From assembly GCA_002481295.1 (NCBI GenBank), contig DLDU01000053.1:21100-52668 (forward strand): DNA of 31,569 nucleotides, given 5' to 3'. Made by a program: the position numbers and the translations under genes. This DNA is from Prevotella sp. UBA7764. GTDB lineage: Bacteria > Bacteroidota > Bacteroidia > Bacteroidales > Bacteroidaceae. Position 1 is the first letter of the stretch. The number at the start of each line of letters is the position of its first letter. Below, piece after piece: positions 8,947 through 16,755 of the stretch. The notes below the pieces were generated by a model, which saw nothing but the letters and a program-made list of their open reading frames with translations, was not told the origin of the DNA and searched no databases.

Positions 8947-8975
8947 TTCACCTTCCCCGAAGAGGGGAGGGGTGA
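8947..8975. repeat. GC-rich imperfect hairpin in the susD-susE gap
   Basis: CACCTTCCCC (8949-8958) and GGGGAGGGGTG (8964-8974) can pair imperfectly around a short loop. It resembles the other C-rich/G-rich hairpins at 61, 19576 and 21856. It lies inside the operon, so it would be an intercistronic RNA structure rather than an operon end. Confidence 0.5.
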
Positions 8976-9011
8976 GACGATAAACATATCTAATTTTAAT
9001 AGGTTAATTCA

Positions 9012-10193
9012 ATGAAAAACATAATCAAAAGCATCGCTTTCTCGCTCTTGGCTATTGCGGCTATCCCGATGATGACCGCTTGCTCAGAGGACAGGGACAG
9101 CAACCCCACGCTGGAGATGGCTTCGGACTTCCATCTCAACACTCCGGCCATAGCAAAGGGAGGCAGCACTTATGACTTAGCTAAAGGTGCTACACTGAAT
9201 CTTACGTGCAATCAGCCTGACTTTGGCTACACCGCACCCATCATCTACGAGGTACAGGTGGCTATTGACCCTAACTTCAAGCAGACGACAGAGGCGGGCG
9301 GTGATGTCGCTTTCTCGACCCTGAAATCTACTTACACCTCCGCCAACATGAATGTGGACGGCACAGAGCTCAACAACGCTGTTGTAAAGCTCTACCAGAA
9401 TGCCCATGGCGGTGCTGACCCCACAGGTATTGACATGCCGGTCTACATTCGTCTGCGTGCCCATGTCGACTTCACGGACAATACCTATATCAATTCGAAT
9501 GTTATTACGCTTCCTCATACGCAGGTAAGTTATGTAGCAACGACTCCCACGACGATGTTCCTCTCTGGTGCTTCTATCCATCATGGCAACGAGGCTAAGC
9601 AGATGGGCTTGATCTATGGTGAGACCGAATACTTCTACTGCATGATGTATGCGGATGCCAATACTTCAGTACATTTCGGTGACGACAACACAGCTGCCGA
9701 GGGTTACGCTAACGTCTCTACGTTCCAGGACAACGGCAACGCAGGCCTGACTCAGGCTGCCGATGGCGGTATCCAGTTCGCCAAAGCCGGATGGTACATC
9801 ATTGTTGTTCAGGCACATGCCGACGCAGCCAACAACAAGATGGTCTACACCTTCCGCACTGAGGCTCCGAAGGCATACATCATTGGTGCCGCAGCTGGTG
9901 GCGACTGGAGCGATCCTACCACAGGCTGGGAACTCTCTGTTCCTGAGACTGCCGACGGCGAGTGGGTTTCTCCTGCATTCACAGCAGGTGGTGAGCTCCG
10001 CGCTTATATGAAGATCCCAGGATGGGATTGGTGGCATACTGAGTTCACTATTTACAAAAAGAAGATCTACTACCGCGATGTTAATCTCATCGATAGTTGG
10101 GCTAAAAACAAAGGTGCCGGCTATTCTGTCACCTGTGCTCCTGGTCAGAAGCTGCATGTCAACTTCGATACCGATGCAATGGAAGTTAAGTAA
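9012..10193 (+). CDS. susE: SusE-like starch-binding outer-membrane lipoprotein
   Basis: 393 aa, nearly the length of B. thetaiotaomicron SusE (387). Lipobox Cys24 (MMTAC-SEDRD) is followed by acidic residues as in surface-exposed Bacteroidota lipoproteins. An Ig-like N-terminal SusE domain (about 35-150, DFHLNTPAIAKGGSTYDLAK) is followed by two predicted CBM-like modules beginning near residue 180 (MFLSGASIHHGN) and 287 (AYIIGAAAGGDWSD). The second has a tryptophan-rich patch (GWDWWHTEF) that could bind glucan. It holds starch at the cell surface; it is not an enzyme. It is 22 nt from susF. Two modules here against three in the next gene match the SusE/SusF distinction. Confidence 0.88.
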   Translation: MKNIIKSIAFSLLAIAAIPMMTACSEDRDSNPTLEMASDFHLNTPAIAKGGSTYDLAKGATLNLTCNQPDFGYTAPIIYEVQVAIDPNFKQTTEAGGDVAFSTLKSTYTSANMNVDGTELNNAVVKLYQNAHGGADPTGIDMPVYIRLRAHVDFTDNTYINSNVITLPHTQVSYVATTPTTMFLSGASIHHGNEAKQMGLIYGETEYFYCMMYADANTSVHFGDDNTAAEGYANVSTFQDNGNAGLTQAADGGIQFAKAGWYIIVVQAHADAANNKMVYTFRTEAPKAYIIGAAAGGDWSDPTTGWELSVPETADGEWVSPAFTAGGELRAYMKIPGWDWWHTEFTIYKKKIYYRDVNLIDSWAKNKGAGYSVTCAPGQKLHVNFDTDAMEVK

Positions 10194-10215
10194 AACTATT
10201 TAATAGAATACAACA

Positions 10216-11784
10216 ATGAAATTGAAAAGATATTTCTTGGGCATGGCTGCAATACTTACCCTTGTCGGCATGAGCTCTTGTAAGGGCGACTACGACGACT
10301 GGGCAGGCCTGCAGACCAATCCGGAGGAGGATGCTGTCACTATCCCCGGTTTCACGTCACAGACAACATCTTCTGAGACGAACCCTATCAATCTGAACAA
10401 TGCTCAGCCAGTGAAGGACAGTGTAAACATTGCAACACTTCAGGTGCCTGCTGAATACCAGTATGGTGTGACGAATGTCCGTGTGGTGCTCAAACCCACG
10501 GGTGAGGGTGCCAAGTCTACAGTCTCAAAGACGTTTGATCTAAGCACAAACTGCAACATGGACAGTGCTACGATCCAGCAGTATGTCTCTGACAGCTATG
10601 GTCTGAAACCTGTTCCACGTAAGTTCTCTGCAACGGTGCTTGCCTCTGCCAAGACCGGCAACGACTATGTGTATGTCAAGACCGGTACGTTCGATGTGTA
10701 CGTAGAGCCCAAGGCTCCTGTACTCTCTGAGGTAGGTTACTATGTTGTTGGTAATGTGAAAGGCAATGGCTGGAATGCTGACGACACACAATACAAGTAC
10801 GAGTTCGGTGGCGCAAGTCCTTATGACAACCCCGAGTTTACCATTCGTGTCCCGGCTCAAGAACTGACCTATGGCGACCATGTCGAGTTCAAGTTGCTTG
10901 ACTTGGCTCATAAGGGTAGCTGGAATGCTGGCACCGTTCTCTCTGGTGATGGCCACACCACTGAGCTCACAGAGGATGACAAGAATCCGGTTAAGACTAA
11001 ACTCTTCGACAATACAGATGGTAAAGGTGGCAACATCCAGTTCGCCGGTACAACAAAGCAGTACTATATCATCCATGTCAACCTCCTCGGCCAGACTGTC
11101 TACGCTACTGCTGAGGATATCCCGCAGCTGTTCATGACAGGTAGCTACAGCGGATACAACTGGGGTGCAAAGTGGATGGAACTGACTATGATCAATGGTC
11201 ACGAGAACCTCTTCTGGACTATCAAATACTTCGACAAGGACGAACTGTTTAAGTTCTCTGAAGCAAATGTTGTTGGTAAAGATGCATGGAAAGCGAGAAA
11301 TTTCGCACCTACCTGTAATGGAGGTGATCAGCAGAGCCATTTTGCAGTAAAAGATAATAAAGTGAAGTGCGACAAGGCAGGATGGTATCTCCTCGTCGTA
11401 GACCGAACAGCCGCGACCTTCAAGGCTTACACGCCGAAGGTCTACCTCATGGGAGAGGCTTCTGCTACCGGTTGGGGCGCAAGTACTGCCGCCGACCTCT
11501 TCTCTACACCTACCACCAGAGACGGATACTTTGTATCACCTGCTCTGAAGAACGACAAGGCCGTACGTATCTATGTCGAGATGCCTTTCCAATTAAAGGA
11601 AAAGAATGATAAGGGCGAAGAAGAACTCCAGAATGTTGCTTGGTGGAGAGCCGAGTTCGGTGTTGCCGACAACAAGTCCATCCAGTATCGTGGCAATAGT
11701 GGCTCAGACGGTGCATCCTTCACCTCTGGTGCTGGCAAGAAGGTCTATTTGAACTTCAGCACAGAGACGGGTGACATCAAGTAA
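10216..11784 (+). CDS. susF: SusF-like starch-binding outer-membrane lipoprotein
   Basis: 522 aa (B. thetaiotaomicron SusF is 485). Lipobox Cys22 (GMSSC-KGDYDDW). After an N-terminal Ig-like domain, three CBM-like modules start near residues 175 (YYVVGNVKGNGWN), 305 (LFMTGSYSGYNWG) and 409 (VYLMGEASATGWG), each with the G-x-W starch-binding type of strand. It ends with KKVYLNFSTETGDIK, very like the end of SusE. Role: glucan binding at the surface next to SusC/D. It is last in the operon; a terminator follows 57 nt downstream. No cell-surface amylase gene follows it, unlike susG in B. thetaiotaomicron; the amylase is instead at 106-1962 on the other strand. Confidence 0.88.
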   Translation: MKLKRYFLGMAAILTLVGMSSCKGDYDDWAGLQTNPEEDAVTIPGFTSQTTSSETNPINLNNAQPVKDSVNIATLQVPAEYQYGVTNVRVVLKPTGEGAKSTVSKTFDLSTNCNMDSATIQQYVSDSYGLKPVPRKFSATVLASAKTGNDYVYVKTGTFDVYVEPKAPVLSEVGYYVVGNVKGNGWNADDTQYKYEFGGASPYDNPEFTIRVPAQELTYGDHVEFKLLDLAHKGSWNAGTVLSGDGHTTELTEDDKNPVKTKLFDNTDGKGGNIQFAGTTKQYYIIHVNLLGQTVYATAEDIPQLFMTGSYSGYNWGAKWMELTMINGHENLFWTIKYFDKDELFKFSEANVVGKDAWKARNFAPTCNGGDQQSHFAVKDNKVKCDKAGWYLLVVDRTAATFKAYTPKVYLMGEASATGWGASTAADLFSTPTTRDGYFVSPALKNDKAVRIYVEMPFQLKEKNDKGEEELQNVAWWRAEFGVADNKSIQYRGNSGSDGASFTSGAGKKVYLNFSTETGDIK

Positions 11785-11840
11785 TCATTTGGCTTCATCA
11801 TATAAGCGTATATTTTAAATAATATATCCGCTAACATCTA

Positions 11841-11876
11841 AAAAGGGGCAGCTCCGTTGCGGGGCTGCCCTTTTTT
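11841..11876 (+). terminator. Terminator of the susCDEF operon
   Basis: GGGGCAGC (11845-11852) pairs with GCTGCCC plus a G-T wobble (11864-11871), extended by an A4/T run, and is followed by TTTTTT. A textbook Rho-independent terminator that ends the susCDEF transcript before the RAYT region. Confidence 0.9.
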
Positions 11877-11893
11877 GTAAGCAGCGGTATGTA

Positions 11894-11932
11894 GGGTTCA
11901 ATAGGACGCTGCTGAGCTGCATCTTACAGGAC
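11894..11932. repeat. REP-like repeat, left copy (downstream of the RAYT gene)
   Basis: 39-bp element starting GGGTTCA with the core GCTGCTGAGCTGCATC. It matches 32 of 39 positions of a direct copy at 13194-13232 on the other side of the RAYT gene. The core is an imperfect palindrome (GCTGC/GAGCTGC). Confidence 0.7.
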
Positions 11933-11942
11933 GAAGCGTCTG

Positions 11943-12965
11943 TCACTCGCACAGCCGGCGGGCTATCTCGTTGAGGCCGAGGCACTCGGAGCGGCTGATG
12001 GTCTTGCGCTCATTGCTGTGAAAGGTGGGGCCAAGGAAGAGAAGCTGACCACGTGCGCAGGCATCAAAGCTTTTGCCCGACGGCTTTGTCAAAGGCGCAA
12101 AGCCGTTGTCCTTGAGGATGATCTCCGGAAAGCCCGCGTCGAAGGCGGCCCGCATGATGGCTCGCTCGCCCGGTGAGATCGAAGGCGAGACAAGGATAGC
12201 CCCCTGGCGGCAAAGAGCCAGCGCCTTTGCCTTCTCTGCCTCTATCTGTTGCTCAGTGAGACTTCGTGAGCACTGTATCTGGATGTAAAACGGTTTGCGG
12301 AGGAGAAAACGGTTGCCCAAGGCTGAGAACGTCATGCCCTTCCATTCCAACGATCGCTGGACACGAAAGAACTCTGGGTGCTCGCGCTTGACAAGAAGCC
12401 GACGGGGATTGTCCATAACATAGCGTATCCAAGCATCGAGTTGTCCTTCCCTGAGAAGTATCTTATCATTATAGTTGGCTTCATAGAGGATGCCATGACG
12501 GCGGTCCTGACGATTTTCATCTTGGTGCTGACGCAGTTTGTCGGCAGCATACTCTTCTGGACAAAGCGCAAGGTAATCATGTCGGCAACCTACCTTGAAG
12601 CCGTTGAGGATCTTACCCAAAGAGCGGGAAAGGCGCTCTGTGACAAAGAGAATGCCGTGGAAATGGTCGGGCATGAGTTGAAAGACGATGCCTTTCATCT
12701 CCGGTATCCGTGCCAGCATCCCTTGCCAGTTCTCGATAATGGCCTCGCCGAGAGCACTGGGCGACAGACGTGGAGCATCGGGAGCACCCAAAGGTTGGCG
12801 CACGTCGCCAACCATCTCACCGAAGAGCGGCCGACGTCTCTCCACACACATCGTGATCAGATAGATCTGGCGCGCCTGGTAGTCATGGCCTTCCAAGCGC
12901 CGATTCATGGAGGCGATCTTTGGTCCTGCGTACATCAGCTTTTGCTTTAGCGTCTCTTCGTCCAT
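11943..12965 (-). CDS. REP-associated tyrosine transposase (IS200-like HUH nuclease) with C-terminal extra domain
   Basis: 340 aa from the ATG at 12965; the reading frame stays open further upstream only through a low-complexity purine tract and is not coding there. The N-terminal ~200 residues are a Y1/IS200-like transposase domain: IYLITMCVERR, the HUH motif in MPDHFHGILFV (His101, His103) and a helix with the candidate catalytic tyrosine in WIRYVMDNP (Tyr182). Residues ~225-340 form a second domain with GAILVSPSISPGE and LKDNGF, resembling a nucleotide-binding Rossmann/SLOG (DprA-like) fold; that link is my inference. RAYT proteins cut and join single strands at REP palindromes, and REP-like repeats flank this gene. 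It lies between the sus terminator and the lacI promoter, on the opposite strand from both. Confidence 0.85.
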   Translation of the reverse strand: MDEETLKQKLMYAGPKIASMNRRLEGHDYQARQIYLITMCVERRRPLFGEMVGDVRQPLGAPDAPRLSPSALGEAIIENWQGMLARIPEMKGIVFQLMPDHFHGILFVTERLSRSLGKILNGFKVGCRHDYLALCPEEYAADKLRQHQDENRQDRRHGILYEANYNDKILLREGQLDAWIRYVMDNPRRLLVKREHPEFFRVQRSLEWKGMTFSALGNRFLLRKPFYIQIQCSRSLTEQQIEAEKAKALALCRQGAILVSPSISPGERAIMRAAFDAGFPEIILKDNGFAPLTKPSGKSFDACARGQLLFLGPTFHSNERKTISRSECLGLNEIARRLCE

Positions 12966-12992
12966 AGGCAAACATTGTTTCTTCGGTTTTTG

Positions 12993-13025
12993 CAAAGATA
13001 AGGCAAAAAAAATAGGCAACAACAA
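12993..13025 (-). promoter_or_regulatory. RAYT gene promoter
   Basis: On the minus strand, TATCTTTG (13000-12993) is a consensus -7 element and a TTG-containing -33 box lies about 19 bp further upstream (GTTGTTG region). The start codon at 12965 is about 28 bp downstream, supporting that start over longer readings. Confidence 0.7.
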
Positions 13026-13043
13026 AAGTGGGCAAAAACTTTT

Positions 13044-13188
13044 AAGAGAAAAGAGAAAAAAAGGAAAAAGGAAGGAGAAAAGGGAAGAAGAAAGGAAGAA
13101 TAGGGAAGCAAGGAAAGGCGAGGAAGGCAGGAAAAGGCAAGGAAGGCAAGGAAAAGGCAAGGAAGGCAGGAAAAGGCAAGGCAAGGGT
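13044..13188. repeat. Purine-only low-complexity tract with short tandem repeats
   Basis: About 145 bp almost entirely A and G, turning into repeats of AAGGCAAGGAAGGCAGGAA type toward the right end. It lies between the RAYT promoter and the right REP-like repeat. It keeps a spurious minus-strand reading frame open (Leu/Phe/Ser/Pro-rich) but shows no gene signature. Confidence 0.75.
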
Positions 13189-13193
13189 GCGCT

Positions 13194-13232
13194 GGGTTCA
13201 GTTTGATGCTGCTGAGCAGCATCGTACAGAAC
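13194..13232. repeat. REP-like repeat, right copy
   Basis: Direct-orientation partner of 11894-11932, exactly 1300 bp away. Its core GATGCTGCT-G-AGCAGCATC (13205-13223) is a palindrome with 9-bp arms, the kind of structure RAYT enzymes recognise. Confidence 0.7.
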
Positions 13233-13240
13233 AGAGCAAG

Positions 13241-13303
13241 CCGCTGAGCAGCACAGAGCAATCCGCTGGGCAGAACAGAGCAAACCGCTGGGCAGAACAG
13301 AAC
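13241..13303. repeat. 22-bp tandem repeats derived from the REP-like core
   Basis: Three consecutive units starting CCGCTGRGCAG at 13241, 13263 and 13285 (the last shortened to 19 bp). The motif GCTGAGCAG followed by ACAGAGCAA also occurs in the adjacent REP-like repeat, so the array looks like local amplification of one REP half. Confidence 0.75.
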
Positions 13304-13360
13304 TTCCCCTTGTACGAAACAGTGCAGACCGTCGCCGATTAGCAAGCCGCACGCTGCGTG

Positions 13361-13436
13361 CGCAATCGTTTGCGTAAATAATACTTAAATAATCATAGCA
13401 CATATAGGAGGGCTCTCGCTTTTTTTGCTACTTTTG
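13361..13436 (+). promoter_or_regulatory. lacI-transporter operon promoter with LacI-type operator
   Basis: CGCAATCGTTTGCG (13361-13374) is a CG-centred palindrome with one mismatched pair. TACTTTTG, the -7 element, starts at 13429, 54 bp after the operator, as at the other three sites. No -33 box. Placed before the regulator's own gene, it implies autoregulation. An inverted repeat CGCACGC-T-GCGTGCG (13348-13362) abuts the operator. The leader to the ATG at 13576 would be about 130 nt. Confidence 0.82.
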
Positions 13437-13575
13437 CACAGCAGGCACATGTAGCGTGTGTAAAAGCAAGAAAAGCGTTATATACAGAGCAAATACAAGG
13501 CGCAGACGGTTTGCACGCCCGCCACGGTCATGCAAAAACTTTGCGGCAAGTCTGCCATACAACCTAAATTTGACA

Positions 13576-14601
13576 ATGGAACAACCAGCACCTATCACCA
13601 TGAAGGACATCGCCAAAGCTCTTGGCGTGTCGGTGGCCACTGTGTCAAGGGCAATGAAAAACAGTCCCCGCATCAGTGATGAGCAGCGCGAGCGTATCCA
13701 GCAATACGCGCGCGAGCACAATTATATCCCCAACGTGATTGCAGAGAACCTGCGCAACAGTCGCACGAAGCCCGTGAAAATCATCGGTGTCATCGTACCG
13801 CAGTTCGATCACTTCTATTTCTCCTCGATCCTTAGCGGCATCGAGCAGGAAGCCATGTCACGCGGATACACCATCATGGTGGGACAGAGTGCCGAGCAAT
13901 ACGACCGCGAAACGCTTCTCTGTGATAAGTTCTATCAGAACAAGGTCTGCGGCATCATCGTCAGCCAAGCCAAGGACACGATGAACTACGACCATTTCAA
14001 GAAGCTCATCAACAGCGGTGTGCCCTTGGTATTCTATGACCGCATCTGCACCGGCGTGGATTGTAGCCGTGTCGTCGTCGACGACTATCAGGGAGCGTTT
14101 AATGCCGTGAGCCATCTCATCGAGACCGGTTGCCGCCGCATTGCCTGCTACATGTCGCCGATGACGCTTGAGATCTCGAAGAACCGCTACAACGGTTACC
14201 GCGACGCCCTGTTGCGCTACGGCTTGGAGCCCGACAAGAAGATGTTCCGCATCTGCGACAATCGTGCCGACGCCGAGGCCATCACACCCGACTTGCTATC
14301 GCAGGACGAGAAGCCCGACGCCTTCTTTGCCGTGAACGACGACACCGCCATTGGCATTCTGTATACCGCCAAGCGCATGGGCTTCCGTGTGCCGCAGGAT
14401 ATCTCGGTCTGTGGTTTCACCAACGGACAGCGCGCCGTGGCCTGCGACCCGATGCTCACCACTGTGGAGCAGCGTGGCGTACTCGTCGGCGAGGAAGCTG
14501 CCGACATTCTCATCAGCAAAGTAGAAGGAGAGATTCCCATGGACAAAGTCGTCAAGCGCGTCGTACGTACGAGACTGATCATCCGCGGCACAACGAGATA
14601 A
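13576..14601 (+). CDS. LacI-family transcriptional regulator of the starch/maltose regulon
   Basis: 341 aa from the ATG at 13576; an upstream in-frame start would add 40 basic residues not seen in the family. The HTH starts ITMKDIAKALGVSVATVSRAM (recognition helix about 19-28). The hinge helix PNVIAENLRNSRT (52-64) has the A-x-x-L arrangement whose leucine (Leu59) inserts at a central CpG; every operator found here has that CpG. A periplasmic-binding-protein-like sugar-sensing domain follows (IIGVIVPQFDHFYFS, NDDTAIGIL, ISVCGF). The gene heads an operon with a sugar transporter. Operators at fixed spacing upstream of -33-less promoters suggest activation. The inducer is probably maltose or a maltooligosaccharide, by inference. 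It would take the place of SusR. Confidence 0.9.
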   Translation: MEQPAPITMKDIAKALGVSVATVSRAMKNSPRISDEQRERIQQYAREHNYIPNVIAENLRNSRTKPVKIIGVIVPQFDHFYFSSILSGIEQEAMSRGYTIMVGQSAEQYDRETLLCDKFYQNKVCGIIVSQAKDTMNYDHFKKLINSGVPLVFYDRICTGVDCSRVVVDDYQGAFNAVSHLIETGCRRIACYMSPMTLEISKNRYNGYRDALLRYGLEPDKKMFRICDNRADAEAITPDLLSQDEKPDAFFAVNDDTAIGILYTAKRMGFRVPQDISVCGFTNGQRAVACDPMLTTVEQRGVLVGEEAADILISKVEGEIPMDKVVKRVVRTRLIIRGTTR

Positions 14602-14610
14602 ACGACAGAC

Positions 14611-14670
14611 ACTATAGAAGCTATAGAAACCATAGATGCTATAGATGCTATAGATACAACAGATACAATA
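14611..14670. repeat. 9-bp CTATAGAAN-type tandem repeat in the lacI-transporter gap
   Basis: About six imperfect tandem copies of a 9-bp unit (ACTATAGAA, GCTATAGAA, CCATAGATG, CTATAGATG and decaying copies). A sister array is at 19614-19659, in the GH77-GH97 gap. Confidence 0.7.
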
Positions 14671-14707
14671 AAGATCATAACCACCGAACAACTAAAAGAA
14701 TCACGAT

Positions 14708-16018
14708 ATGAAAGAAAAACCAAATCTATCTTTCTGGGGTCTGTGGAACCTGAGCTTTGGGTTCTTCGGCGTACAGATCGCCTATGCACTGCAGAGTGCC
14801 AATATCAGCCGGATCTTTGCCACGTTAGGTGCAGACCCGCACAGCTTGAGTTATTTCTGGATACTGCCGCCGTTGATGGGCATCATCGTACAACCGATTG
14901 TCGGTACTTGTTCCGACAAGACCTGGTGCCGCTTCGGTCGCCGCATTCCCTATCTGTTCATCGGTGCCGCCATTGCCGTACTGGTGATGTGTCTGCTGCC
15001 GAACTCCGGCTCGTTTGGCATGACCGTGTCTACAGCCATGACCTTTGGTTTGATCGCACTGATGTTTCTCGACACCTCTATTAATATGGCCATGCAGCCA
15101 TTTAAGATGCTTGTTGGCGACATGGTCAACGAGAAGCAGAAGGCTGCCGCCTACTCCATTCAGAGTTTTCTGTGCAACGCAGGCTCACTGGTAGGCTATG
15201 TATTCCCCTTTGTTTTTGCACTCTTAGGCATTGCCAACACAGCGCCCAAGGGTGTTGTCCCCGACTCCGTCATCTACAGTTTCTATGTAGGCGCCGCCAT
15301 CCTCATCCTCTGCGTCATCTACACCGTTGCTAAGGTAAAGGAATGGAATCCAAAGGAATATGAGGAATACAACGGCGTGAAGGAAGACGTCAAGGAAGAA
15401 GAGAAAGGCAGTGGCAACTGGCTGACACTGTTGAAGAACGCCCCCTCCACATTCTGGAAAGTAGGTCTTGTGCAATTCTTCTGCTGGTTTGCATTTATGT
15501 ATATGTGGACATACACCAATGGCACCGTGGCCGCCAACTGCTGGGGCACCACCGACGTGACCAGCGAGGGCTATCAGGCTGCCGGCAACTGGGTAGGCAT
15601 TCTCTTTGCCGTACAGGCCATTGGCTCGGTCATCTGGGCTCCCATCTTGCCAAAGTTCACCAACCGCAAGGTTGCCTATGCCGTGAGTCTGCTCTTGGGT
15701 GGCATCGGTTTTGCCTCCTGCGCCTTCATCCATGACCAGTATCTGCTGTTCATCCCATTCCTGCTCATCGGTTGCGCTTGGGCCGCCATGCTTGCTATGC
15801 CGTTCACCTTTGTCACCAATGCCCTGCAGGGCTATGGCCACATGGGTGCCTATCTGGGACTCTTCAACGGTACCATCTGCATCCCGCAGATCGTAGCTGC
15901 CGCCATCGGTGGCACGCTGTTGGCACTTGTAGGCAGCGTGCAGAGCCACATGATGATTGTAGCCGGTGTCGCTCTCGTGCTCGGTGCACTGAGCGTGAGC
16001 GCCATCAAGGAAAAATAG
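14708..16018 (+). CDS. Inner-membrane sugar (maltose/maltodextrin) symporter, SLC45/GPH-like MFS
   Basis: 436 aa, about 12 predicted membrane helices. The loop DKTWCRFGRRIPYLFIG (Arg75-Gly86 core) matches the RxGRRRPY-type signature of SLC45 and plant sucrose-transporter relatives. A charged cytoplasmic central loop (KEWNPKEYEEYNGVKEDVKEEEKG, given in parts: EWNPKEYEEY then KEDVKEEEK) separates two halves. Likely role: proton-coupled uptake of maltose or short maltodextrins from the periplasm into the cytoplasm, feeding the GH77 enzyme. It is co-transcribed with the regulator across a repeat-bearing 106-nt gap. Substrate is inferred from context. Confidence 0.87.
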   Translation: MKEKPNLSFWGLWNLSFGFFGVQIAYALQSANISRIFATLGADPHSLSYFWILPPLMGIIVQPIVGTCSDKTWCRFGRRIPYLFIGAAIAVLVMCLLPNSGSFGMTVSTAMTFGLIALMFLDTSINMAMQPFKMLVGDMVNEKQKAAAYSIQSFLCNAGSLVGYVFPFVFALLGIANTAPKGVVPDSVIYSFYVGAAILILCVIYTVAKVKEWNPKEYEEYNGVKEDVKEEEKGSGNWLTLLKNAPSTFWKVGLVQFFCWFAFMYMWTYTNGTVAANCWGTTDVTSEGYQAAGNWVGILFAVQAIGSVIWAPILPKFTNRKVAYAVSLLLGGIGFASCAFIHDQYLLFIPFLLIGCAWAAMLAMPFTFVTNALQGYGHMGAYLGLFNGTICIPQIVAAAIGGTLLALVGSVQSHMMIVAGVALVLGALSVSAIKEK

Positions 16019-16065
16019 ATTCTAAAAAAACGATAACAGCTATTGCTTTTAGTGTCATTCTCTCT

Positions 16066-16638
16066 ATGAAAAGACTTTGGAGCATACCTCTTTCCCTACT
16101 GCTCGCTTTGCCCACATGGGCACAGCGAGCCTACCACGGTGACGGTCCCGACGACGTACTGCGTTTCGTGCCCGTCGCCACGGTGTATGCACTCAAGACA
16201 TGTGGCGTAGAGAGTAAAAGCGGATGGAAACAACTGGCTGTCAACACCGTTGTCTCCTACGCCTTTTCTGCCGGCACCACGTGGGCACTCAAACACAGTA
16301 TCCATGAGCGGAGACCCGACTGGACCGACAACCACTCCTTTCCCAGCGGCCATACCGCACTGGCCTTCACCGGTGCCGTCATCCTCGACAAGGAATACCG
16401 TCACGTCTCCCCCTGGATCAGCGTGGCAGGTTATGCCGTGGCAACGGGAGTGGCTGTCGACCGCGTGGCACGCAACCGCCATGCCTGGCAGGATGTCACA
16501 GCAGGAGCCGCCATCGGTGTGGGCAGCACGCTCTTGGGCTATTGGCTCGGCGAGAGAATCACGGGAGAGCACAACCGTTACGCAGTGACCACAGACGGAC
16601 AAAGCCTCAGCCTCTGCATACAACTCTTCAACAAATAA
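16066..16638 (+). CDS. PAP2-superfamily membrane/periplasmic phosphatase
   Basis: 190 aa from the ATG at 16066, which gives a proper signal sequence (MKRLWSIPLSLLLALPTWAQ). All three PAP2 motifs are present: K76-x6-R83-P84, P93-S94-G95-H96 and R133-x5-H139-x3-D143. It hydrolyses a phosphate ester, with lipid phosphate or undecaprenyl pyrophosphate as family-typical substrates; the actual substrate is unknown. It follows the transporter after 47 nt and should be in the same transcript. A longer upstream reading of the frame overlaps the transporter out of frame and is rejected. There is no obvious starch role; it may be a passenger. Confidence 0.88.
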   Translation: MKRLWSIPLSLLLALPTWAQRAYHGDGPDDVLRFVPVATVYALKTCGVESKSGWKQLAVNTVVSYAFSAGTTWALKHSIHERRPDWTDNHSFPSGHTALAFTGAVILDKEYRHVSPWISVAGYAVATGVAVDRVARNRHAWQDVTAGAAIGVGSTLLGYWLGERITGEHNRYAVTTDGQSLSLCIQLFNK

Positions 16639-16755
16639 TCCCCCTGCCCTCTCATACTCTCACTGTGTTTAACTTTTGCGCTGACAAGCTAAATCACCTG
16701 ACGACACGATAAAGTATGAGGACAAACTGAAACTTCCAAGATCCAAGCAGAGCAT

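Noticed and set aside
12966..13403. N-terminal extension of the RAYT gene
   Set aside because: It runs through a purine tract, REP-like repeats and the gene's own promoter; the ATG at 12965 fits the promoter and the family length.
13565..13572. TAAATTTG as a second promoter for lacI
   Set aside because: It lies only 3 bp before the start codon; too close to be useful except for leaderless RNA. TACTTTTG at 13429 fits better.
13456..13575. 40-residue N-terminal extension of the LacI-family regulator
   Set aside because: The extension is Arg/Lys-rich and absent in the family; the HTH should start near the N-terminus as with the ATG at 13576.
15772..16065. 98-codon extension of the PAP2 gene into the transporter gene
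   Set aside because: Out-of-frame overlap with a conserved transporter; the ATG at 16066 gives a normal signal peptide.
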